A stretch of 8,540 nucleotides of DNA from DATGIQ01 sp035295665 (GTDB lineage Bacteria; Planctomycetota; Planctomycetia; Gemmatales; Gemmataceae), in NCBI GenBank assembly GCA_035295665.1, contig DATGIQ010000345.1:1-8540 (forward strand), in the 5' to 3' direction. The translations under genes and the position numbers were made by a program. The notes under the pieces are model-generated. The model was not told where the DNA came from. It saw nothing but the letters and a program-made list of their open reading frames with translations, and did not search any database. Shown here piece by piece: positions 1-5,459 of this stretch (positions are counted from its first letter, which is position 1; every line of letters begins with the position of its first letter).

Positions 1-887
1 AGCCGTTCCGCTTGGCGGAGCTGCTGGCTGTCGAGGTTGAGGCCGCCGAAATGGGCGCTGGCATCGCTATCGGACAGCCGGCCCCGCAAGGCATTCTCCA
101 GTGCCTCCGGCTGCTCATAAATCTCCTTCAGCATGTAGTGCGGAAAACCGTTCTTGTCCGCGTCGCCCAGGCCGGCATCAATCTCCTGAATATGAGGCTC
201 GACGGGCAGCCGATCAGCATCCAGAATGCGCCACTCGTCCGCCGTCAGCACACAGAGCTGCTGATCCTGGAGGTACACGACTTTCGCCGCATGTCCCAGA
301 AGCGCGGCCGGATCGCTGGCGAGAAAATGCTCACCGCGCCCGATGCCGAGAACCAAGGGACTTCCCAGTCGGGCACCGATGATCCGGTCCGGGTCCCATG
401 GACTGAGTACGGCCAGGCCATACGTTCCCTTGAGCTGGGCCAGGGTCTTACGGACGGCTTCGACCAGGTCACCGTGGAAGTGGCGAGCAATCAGCTGGGC
501 GATGACTTCGGTGTCGGTATCGCTCTCGAAGACGACGCCCTCATCCCGAAGCTGGCGCTTAAGAGCCGTGTAGTTCTCGATGACGCCATTATGAACCACA
601 GCAACCCGGCCATCGCCGCCCAAGTGAGGATGCGCATTCACATCGCTGGCCGGACCATGCGTCGCCCAGCGGGTGTGGCCGATGCCGATACAGCCAGGCG
701 CCGGCCGATCGTGCAAGAGATGGGCCAACTCCGCAATTCGGCCAGCGCACTTGCGTACATGGAGCTTGGCGCCGGTCAGTGTCGCCAGCCCGGCGCTATC
801 GTAGCCTCGATATTCCAGGCGATGCAGGCCATCCAGGAGAATTGGTTCGGCTTCCCGGCGGCCCACATAGCCGACAATACCACACAT
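1..887 (-). CDS. glmS: Glucosamine-6-phosphate synthase (glutamine-fructose-6-phosphate transaminase), N-terminal part
   Basis: This cytoplasmic enzyme makes glucosamine-6-phosphate from fructose-6-phosphate and glutamine, the entry step to UDP-GlcNAc for peptidoglycan and other amino-sugar polymers. The 295 visible residues begin MCGIVGYVG, with Cys2 becoming the catalytic N-terminal Cys of a class II glutamine amidotransferase domain. Other family motifs are RGYDS (27-31), HTRWATHG (71-78), HNGVIENY (99-106) and SDTDTE (122-127). HYMLKEIYEQP (250-260) is the linker that leads into the sugar-isomerase (SIS) domains. The family is usually about 600 residues, so the SIS half lies beyond the left edge. 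The start is fixed by the required Met-Cys and by GGGGAG seven bases upstream (895-900). The gene is divergent from the Rieske operon. Identification is secure; only completeness is unknown. Confidence 0.97.
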   Translation of the reverse strand, partial: MCGIVGYVGRREAEPILLDGLHRLEYRGYDSAGLATLTGAKLHVRKCAGRIAELAHLLHDRPAPGCIGIGHTRWATHGPASDVNAHPHLGGDGRVAVVHNGVIENYTALKRQLRDEGVVFESDTDTEVIAQLIARHFHGDLVEAVRKTLAQLKGTYGLAVLSPWDPDRIIGARLGSPLVLGIGRGEHFLASDPAALLGHAAKVVYLQDQQLCVLTADEWRILDADRLPVEPHIQEIDAGLGDADKNGFPHYMLKEIYEQPEALENALRGRLSDSDASAHFGGLNLDSQQLRQAER

Positions 888-951
888 GGGCGTTCTCCCC
901 AGATCTCCAGGTCAACGAAGCCATTTGCGCGGCAGCCTCATGGTAGGACAA

Positions 952-980
952 CCTATAGCCAGCCGGGTTCGTTTTGCCAA
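952..980 (-). promoter_or_regulatory. Possible sigma70-type promoter for glmS
   Basis: On the minus strand a TTGGCA (975-980) is followed after exactly 17 bases by TATAGG (952-957). These match the -35 and -10 consensus at five and four of six positions. Transcription would start near 945 and give a leader of roughly 58 bases before the glmS start at 887. The placement in the divergent spacer is sensible, but matches of this quality also occur by chance in 188 bp, and the host's sigma-factor preferences are unknown. Confidence 0.35.
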
Positions 981-1061
981 CGTGGCTTATCAGAATCCCT
1001 AGCCGCTGCCCACAAAACATGGTACAAGGTCGCTGACCGGGCCATCTCCGAGCTTTGTGCG

Positions 1062-1067
1062 AAAGGG
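1062..1067 (+). promoter_or_regulatory. Ribosome binding site deciding the Rieske oxygenase start
   Basis: AAAGGG lies eight bases before the ATG at 1076. The longer reading would start at TTG 1055, which places this site inside the coding sequence and adds seven residues (MCERATV) ahead of MSLFDHWHPV. The ATG is therefore preferred. Confidence 0.6.
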
Positions 1068-1075
1068 CGACTGTC

Positions 1076-2074
1076 ATGAGCCTGTTCGATCACTGGCATC
1101 CCGTCTTGGCCAGCGAGAAACTGTGCGCGGAACCGGTTCGGATTCGTCTGCATGGTAGGGATATTGTTCTTTTCCGCGCCGAAGACGGAAAGGTCGGCGC
1201 CTTGGACGACTGCTGTCCGCATCGGCGCATGCGTCTCAGTATGGGCACGGTCGTCGACCGCCGACTCCAGTGCGCTTATCATGGCTGGAAGTTCGACCGC
1301 TTCGGCGCCGGCGAGAGCCCCGGGACTCCCAAACTCCGCGCCTCTACTCCCCCTTATGATACCACCGAAGGACACGGGGCGATCTGGATAAAATCCAATG
1401 GCTCGCATGCGATTTTCCCCTCGTTTGATGTCGATGGCCATTTCCACATGTGTACCTTATGGCATGAGATCCAGGCGCCATTGGAACTGGTGCTGGACAA
1501 CTTTACTGAGATCGAACATACGCCGACCACCCATGCAATGTTCGGCTATGCGTTGGAGCGAATGCACGAGGTACAGGTGCACTTCGAGCCGACGGCATCG
1601 ACAGTCCGTGTCATCAACCACGGGCCGCCCAAGCGGATTTCCCTGCTGCTGCGGTTACTGCTGGGAATCCGAGCGCATTATCAGTTCAATGACGATTGGA
1701 CGACGCATTTCTCGCCGGTCTATTCCGTTTACGACCATTGGTGGTCGGACCCAAAGACCCAGCGGGAAGGTCTGGTCCGCTGGCGGCTGTACATCTTTTT
1801 CACACCGCGTGATGAGCATGAGACCGCGGTGACGACATTTGCCTACATCAAGTCTCTTTATCCCGGCCCGAACGGCTGCGTGCGAGTCTTTCGCCGATTC
1901 TTTACGCGCATGCTGGACCACGAGATTCAATTGGACCGGCACATCCTGGAGAACCTCGCACAAAAGGACCCGAGCATCGACGGATTGAAGCTGAGCCGGT
2001 TTGATCGGGTTTTGGGTTTGAACCGCGAGCGCATCGAGCGGATCTATCGCGCCGGCATTTCACCGGAAGAATGA
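1076..2074 (+). CDS. Rieske [2Fe-2S] non-haem iron oxygenase, alpha (catalytic) subunit
   Basis: This is a 332-residue soluble oxygenase of the aromatic-ring-hydroxylating / O- or N-demethylase superfamily. The Rieske cluster ligands are Cys47-Pro-His49 and Cys66-x2-His69, 16 residues apart as expected. The catalytic domain holds the mononuclear iron site: Asn142-x2-Glu145-x2-His148-x4-His153, with Asp287 in QLDRHILENL as the likely third iron ligand. Glu145 occupies the position of the electron-bridging residue, which is Asp in most of the family. The length and single-subunit layout resemble vanillate demethylase-type oxygenases more than ring dioxygenases. No ferredoxin, reductase or beta subunit is encoded nearby, so the electron donor must come from elsewhere. 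It is the first gene of a tight cluster with GH88 and a phosphodiesterase. The substrate cannot be read from the sequence; a sugar-linked methyl ether, an aromatic acid or an apocarotenoid are all open. Confidence 0.9.
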   Translation: MSLFDHWHPVLASEKLCAEPVRIRLHGRDIVLFRAEDGKVGALDDCCPHRRMRLSMGTVVDRRLQCAYHGWKFDRFGAGESPGTPKLRASTPPYDTTEGHGAIWIKSNGSHAIFPSFDVDGHFHMCTLWHEIQAPLELVLDNFTEIEHTPTTHAMFGYALERMHEVQVHFEPTASTVRVINHGPPKRISLLLRLLLGIRAHYQFNDDWTTHFSPVYSVYDHWWSDPKTQREGLVRWRLYIFFTPRDEHETAVTTFAYIKSLYPGPNGCVRVFRRFFTRMLDHEIQLDRHILENLAQKDPSIDGLKLSRFDRVLGLNRERIERIYRAGISPEE

Positions 2075-2091
2075 CCTCTTGTGATCGTTTT

Positions 2092-2095
2092 GAGG
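2092..2095 (+). promoter_or_regulatory. Ribosome binding site deciding the GH88 start
   Basis: GAGG (in TTGAGGC) lies nine bases before the ATG at 2105. The alternative GTG at 2081, six bases after the Rieske stop, would put this site inside the gene and adds only MIVLRQAF, so the ATG is preferred. Confidence 0.55.
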
Positions 2096-2104
2096 CAAGC
2101 ATTC

Positions 2105-3241
2105 ATGTCTGCACCGTCGGTCATCAACCGTGAGGACGTGGTTCCTGAATTTCAGCGAGCCCTGGAACATGCAATTCGGCAAGCGCGGCGAATTGTGACG
2201 AAGTATCCCGATTACACGCCGATGTATACGGTCGGCGGTCTTTGGAACCGGGAAGGGGAGCGCTGGACCCATTGGTGCGAAGGCTTCTTCCCGGGCATCC
2301 TTTGGCTGCTGCACAAGGTCACGGGGGAGGCCGAATGGCGCCGCCTCGCGGAGCATTACAGCCGGCCGTTGGAACCACGCCGGTTCGACCGCATGGTTCA
2401 TGATCTGGGCTTTCTGTTCTTCTCAACGTACTTGCGGTGGTACCACCTGACTGGTGACGCCGCTTTGCGGGATATTTTGATCGATGCAGGTCGTACGTTG
2501 GCGTTACGGCGGCAGAAGGGGGGTTACCTGGCCTCGTTTGTCGGACCCGAATCGCTCTTCATCGACATCATGATGAATGTCGGCATCATTTTCTGGGCAG
2601 CCAACGCGACGGGAGAGGAAAGCCTGCGCCACATCGCCTTGGAGCACTGCCGCACCAGCGCATGCTATCTGGTGCGTCCAGACGGCGGTACGGTCCATGA
2701 GGCAATCTTTGCTCCCGAGACGGGACAATACTTGCGGCCGAGTACGCACCAGGGTTGGAGTGCCGAAAGTACATGGTCGCGGGGCCTGGCCTGGGCGATT
2801 TACGGTTTCACCGCGGCTCATCGCCTCAGCGGCGAGGCAGAGTTCCTCGGCACGGCTCAACGGTGTGCGAGTTATTATCTTCTGCACGCACCGGCCGGCC
2901 TGGTGCCTTGTTGGGATTTTGATTTGCCCGCCGACGAACCGCGTCTGTGGGACAGTTCAGCCGGGGCCATTGCGGCGAGCGGCCTGTGGGATCTGGCGGA
3001 ACAAGTCTCCGACCGGGCGGAACAGGATCGCTATCGCGGTGCGTCGCTGTCCATCCTGCGGACGCTTTGTTCCGATCAATTCCTGCCGTACCATCAGCCC
3101 GAGTGGGAAGGCATCCTTCTGCACGGCGTCTATCATTACCACAAGGAACTGGGCGTCGATGAGTCGGTGGCGTGGGGCGACCATTTTTTCGTCGAGGCCC
3201 TTGTGAAGGCCGTTTTTGGCCGATCGGAAGCCGCGTGGTGA
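2105..3241 (+). CDS. Glycoside hydrolase family 88 protein, unsaturated glucuronyl (uronide) hydrolase
   Basis: Family members remove the 4,5-unsaturated uronic acid left at the non-reducing end by polysaccharide lyases, by a hydration mechanism. The 378-residue product has the usual GH88 length and an (alpha/alpha)6-barrel type pattern. Family landmarks are WTHWCEGFFPG (54-64), HDLGFLF (99-105; Asp100 corresponds to Asp88 of the Bacillus GL1 enzyme), IDIMMN (153-158; Asp154 corresponds to Asp149), HQGW (215-218), STWSRGLAWAIYGF (222-235), DSSAGAIAASGLWDL (283-297) and DESVAWGDHFFVEALVK (352-368). No signal peptide is visible, so it probably acts in the cytoplasm on imported disaccharides. 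It starts 30 bp after the Rieske gene and ends 3 bp before the phosphodiesterase, consistent with one transcript. The parent polysaccharide (glycosaminoglycan, xanthan, gellan, ulvan or other) cannot be assigned, and no lyase is in the window. Confidence 0.93.
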   Translation: MSAPSVINREDVVPEFQRALEHAIRQARRIVTKYPDYTPMYTVGGLWNREGERWTHWCEGFFPGILWLLHKVTGEAEWRRLAEHYSRPLEPRRFDRMVHDLGFLFFSTYLRWYHLTGDAALRDILIDAGRTLALRRQKGGYLASFVGPESLFIDIMMNVGIIFWAANATGEESLRHIALEHCRTSACYLVRPDGGTVHEAIFAPETGQYLRPSTHQGWSAESTWSRGLAWAIYGFTAAHRLSGEAEFLGTAQRCASYYLLHAPAGLVPCWDFDLPADEPRLWDSSAGAIAASGLWDLAEQVSDRAEQDRYRGASLSILRTLCSDQFLPYHQPEWEGILLHGVYHYHKELGVDESVAWGDHFFVEALVKAVFGRSEAAW

Positions 3242-3244
3242 ACA

Positions 3245-3730
3245 ATGCACATCGGCATCATCAGCGACACGCATGGTCGGAAGGCTATAGTCGAGAATGT
3301 GGCGGAGCTGCTGCGCCAGCGCGGCGTCTCCTGCGTATTACACTGCGGCGACATCGACGATGCCGAAACGGTCGGTCTCTTTGGCGGGCTCACGGTGCAT
3401 TTTGTGTTCGGCAATTGCGACATGGAGCGAGCCAGCATCCGCCAGGCGATCGCTGCGATAGGCGGCACGCTGCAAGAGCCTTTCGGCAATCTGGAAATCG
3501 AAGGGTGCAAGATCGCCTGGATCCATGGCGACGATAAACGTTTGCTTCAAGATCTCGAGCACAGTGGCGCGTTTGATTTTCTGTTTTATGGCCACACGCA
3601 CCATGCGGAACAACACCGCACGGGACCGACGCGGGTGGTGAATCCTGGGGCGCTACAGCGTGCTCGAGTCAAGTCCTTTGCAATCCTCGATCTGAACACG
3701 CGGGGGCTGGAATCGGTCATCGCCGAATGA
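3245..3730 (+). CDS. YfcE/MJ0936-family metallophosphoesterase (phosphodiesterase)
   Basis: This is a compact 161-residue calcineurin-like phosphoesterase of the small YfcE/MJ0936 group, which typically cleaves phosphodiesters with two bound divalent metals such as Mn2+ or Ni2+. All signature blocks are present: SDTHG (Asp8, His10), CGDID (Asp36), FGNCD (Asn57, Asp59), IHGD (His94), GHTHH (His117, His119) and VNPGAL (132-137). There is no signal peptide or membrane segment. The ATG follows the GH88 stop by three bases, suggesting translational coupling. Its physiological substrate is unknown and the family is widespread, so its presence in the operon says little about the pathway. Its 3' end (from Gln123) is partly duplicated, in decayed form, at 5322-5440 on the other side of the carotenoid oxygenase gene. 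Confidence 0.93.
   Translation: MHIGIISDTHGRKAIVENVAELLRQRGVSCVLHCGDIDDAETVGLFGGLTVHFVFGNCDMERASIRQAIAAIGGTLQEPFGNLEIEGCKIAWIHGDDKRLLQDLEHSGAFDFLFYGHTHHAEQHRTGPTRVVNPGALQRARVKSFAILDLNTRGLESVIAE
3611..3664 (+). repeat. 54-bp direct repeat, intact copy (inside phosphodiesterase gene)
   Basis: This segment encodes residues Gln123 to Ala140 of the phosphodiesterase, including the conserved NPG motif. It matches 5322-5375 at 47 of 54 positions in the same orientation and without gaps. The two copies are 1711 bp apart and bracket the carotenoid oxygenase gene. Confidence 0.85.
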
Positions 3731-3956
3731 GGTAAAGCGAGTGAAGTCGGCCTGTAACGGCGCTTGCCTATCTTGAAAACTGGATCCCTTCAAATCCCGT
3801 TCAGGGCCCTGCAAACGTCCCGGCCGGGCGGGGGATTGCGCGCGGCCTGCCGAGCGGGAACGAGATGCGGCCGCAGTCCGGTGCAATGGCAGGTCAGGCC
3901 AAGACCTCCAGGCAATCGTCGACGCTCGAGGGTTGGCGCATCCCGGCGACATGCAA

Positions 3957-5234
3957 TCAGTCCGCCACCCAGCTCCCGTGTAACCCGACCGGCACCCGTC
4001 GCGGCAACTGCACAACCGCCACCGGGTCGCCGCCAAACTCGTTCGCGTCGAGGATGACGAGGTCGCTTCGGTCCAGCGCGCGGTCATAGCGCAGCGCCAG
4101 CACCCACCCGTCGTTCTCGGCGGCGTCGGCGGACTTTGGAACGAACACGGGCTCACCAGGCGCATAGCGGACGCCAAAGTCCTTCGCGACCGACGTGCCA
4201 GCCTCGACATCGTAGCAGCGCAGCCATCCACTGCGAGGCACGTTCCCCGGCCCGACCTCGCGGTACTCCACGGTATACGCATGGCGATACGACCGGCCGT
4301 TGCGCCGCTCATCGATCCGCGGGAATTCGACGGGCTGGGGGCCGAGCGTCCCCTCCGTGACGACCCCACGCACCAAGTTGATCTCCCAGCGATACAGGAC
4401 CGGCGGATCGGCCGCGATGTCGGCCAGGAAGCGGTTGGTGCGAATCCCATCCACAACGATGCGCCCGTCCTGCTCGAAAGCATTGGCCGTGTGCGAGATT
4501 TGGCACGCGGGGACATCGAACCAGCGCATCGCGCCGCCCTGGCGTGGCATGACGCCGAGACGTGTGCCGCGCCCCTCCTGCCAGCGGAACGGCAGCCCGC
4601 CTCCCCAGTTCTGCACCATGACCGTCGGCGTGTCGAAAAAGATTGCGTAGTGTTCGGTCATGGCGAAGTCGTGCATGAGGCAAGGCGTGCCTAGGTCGAT
4701 CGCCCGGCGCTCGATGACCTGACCTGCAGCATCGATGCGGTAGAATATCAGGTGGGGATGCGTGAACTGGTAGCCGAAGGCCAGGAGCTCCCCCGTGCCG
4801 GGATCGATCTTGCCATGCGCACTGAAGGCTGTGTCGATGCCCCCAAAATTGACCGAGCCGATGGTCTCGAGCTGCCGGTCGAGTTCCATCGGCAAGGCCA
4901 CCTCGACGAAGGATAGGATGTGGCCGGCGTGGGCGAAGACGTGGGTATTGGACGAGCCACCGCCAAAGATCCCGTCCTCCCGCCGAGTCTTGACATACCG
5001 GTTGCGATACCAGCGTGCCTGGCCGGCCTCGAGACGGATGCCGTGGACCATGCCGTCCGCGGCGAAAAAGAGTCGCGGGTCCGATCCGGGCGGGGGATTG
5101 GGACCGTTTCGCAGGTAAAGCCCGGTGAGCTGTGGGGGAAGGATGCCGACAACAGGGAGGTCGTGAGCCGTGACCTCCTCAGCGACCGGCACGAAATAGG
5201 AATCACGAGCGAACGGCTCGGCCGAGGATGTCAT
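3957..5234 (-). CDS. Carotenoid oxygenase family protein (RPE65/CCD-type cleavage dioxygenase)
   Basis: This 425-residue non-haem Fe(II) enzyme has the seven-bladed beta-propeller pattern of carotenoid, apocarotenoid and stilbene cleavage oxygenases. The four iron-binding histidines are visible in family context: His140 (FSAHGKID), His188 (LMHDFAMTEHY), His248 (ISHTANAFE) and His419 (GLHGSW). Other hallmarks are LRNGPNP (41-47), DGMVHG (60-65), NRYVKT (78-83) and EFPRID (303-308). It lacks a signal peptide. The ATG at 5234 is chosen because GAGG lies eight bases upstream; a longer reading from 5381 would run antisense across the phosphodiesterase relic and adds an unrelated 49-residue tail. 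No carotenoid biosynthesis genes are nearby, so apocarotenoid, carotenoid and lignostilbene-type substrates all remain possible. The gene lies alone between two spacers and is flanked by a direct repeat, suggesting it was inserted here. Confidence 0.93.
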   Translation of the reverse strand: MTSSAEPFARDSYFVPVAEEVTAHDLPVVGILPPQLTGLYLRNGPNPPPGSDPRLFFAADGMVHGIRLEAGQARWYRNRYVKTRREDGIFGGGSSNTHVFAHAGHILSFVEVALPMELDRQLETIGSVNFGGIDTAFSAHGKIDPGTGELLAFGYQFTHPHLIFYRIDAAGQVIERRAIDLGTPCLMHDFAMTEHYAIFFDTPTVMVQNWGGGLPFRWQEGRGTRLGVMPRQGGAMRWFDVPACQISHTANAFEQDGRIVVDGIRTNRFLADIAADPPVLYRWEINLVRGVVTEGTLGPQPVEFPRIDERRNGRSYRHAYTVEYREVGPGNVPRSGWLRCYDVEAGTSVAKDFGVRYAPGEPVFVPKSADAAENDGWVLALRYDRALDRSDLVILDANEFGGDPVAVVQLPRRVPVGLHGSWVAD

Positions 5235-5242
5235 CGGAGGAT

Positions 5243-5246
5243 CCTC
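5243..5246 (-). promoter_or_regulatory. Ribosome binding site deciding the carotenoid oxygenase start
   Basis: GAGG on the minus strand lies eight bases before the ATG at 5234. It is the left half of a 10-bp palindrome, GAGGATCCTC (5237-5246), which could form a small local hairpin. Confidence 0.6.
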
Positions 5247-5321
5247 ATCGACTGGTTCGGCGGCATTCCGCCACGGGTTGACTATCACCACCGGCGCAGT
5301 CGCTGCTACTCGGGAGGGAGC

Positions 5322-5440
5322 CAGCACCGCACGGGACCGATGCGGGTGGTGCATCCTGGGGCGTTGCATCGGGCTGCGCAAGAAACTGCATGGTACCTGA
5401 CTGGGAACACGGTACTTGGGAATCGATCACGGTTGGGTAA
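5322..5440 (+). pseudogene. Relic of a phosphodiesterase 3' end (frameshifted C-terminal fragment)
   Basis: The plus strand encodes QHRTGPMRVVHPGALHRA from 5322, identical at 15 of 18 residues to residues 123-140 of the intact YfcE-type phosphodiesterase ending at 3730. After a one-base deletion near 5376, the next frame reads MVPDWEHGTWESITVG and stops at TAA 5438-5440. With that single gap, this stop falls at exactly the position of the intact gene's TGA, and GGAATCGATCA (5419-5429) matches GGAATCGGTCA (3709-3719). The conserved NPG has become HPG. No trace of the N-terminal two thirds was found upstream. The stop lies 19 bp from the end of GH57, so a phosphodiesterase gene probably once ended tail-to-tail with GH57. 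It could alternatively be the remnant of a second paralogue. Confidence 0.75.
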
Positions 5441-5459
5441 CGGGAATCATTTTGCGACC

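Noticed and set aside
12..1079. Long plus-strand open frame of 355 codons at the left edge
   Set aside because: It lies antisense to glmS, whose minus-strand product carries every GlmS N-terminal motif. The plus-strand translation resembles no family and extends across the divergent intergenic region.
3731..3775. Possible terminator hairpin after the phosphodiesterase (AAAGCG paired with CGCTTG)
   Set aside because: The stem is only about five paired bases plus a bulge, the loop is long and no T-run follows, so it cannot be called a terminator.
3897..3956. In-frame continuation of about 20 codons after the carotenoid oxygenase stop, ending at a second TGA
   Set aside because: The family normally ends shortly after the fourth histidine motif, as here at the first TGA. 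Nothing indicates readthrough or a recoded stop.
3653..4516. Minus-strand open frame of 287 codons
   Set aside because: It is out of frame with the carotenoid oxygenase, which it overlaps for most of its length, and the translation is rich in Arg, Ser and Thr as expected of a GC-rich shadow frame.
3824..5100. A 15-base repeat, CCGGGCGGGGGATTG, at 3824-3838 and 5086-5100
   Set aside because: One copy lies in coding DNA for a proline/glycine-rich stretch of the oxygenase. In GC-rich DNA a single match of this length is not convincing, and the flanks do not align.
5235..5381. Longer N-terminus for the carotenoid oxygenase
   Set aside because: The extra 49 residues are encoded antisense to the phosphodiesterase relic and do not resemble the family. 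The ATG at 5234 has a good ribosome site.
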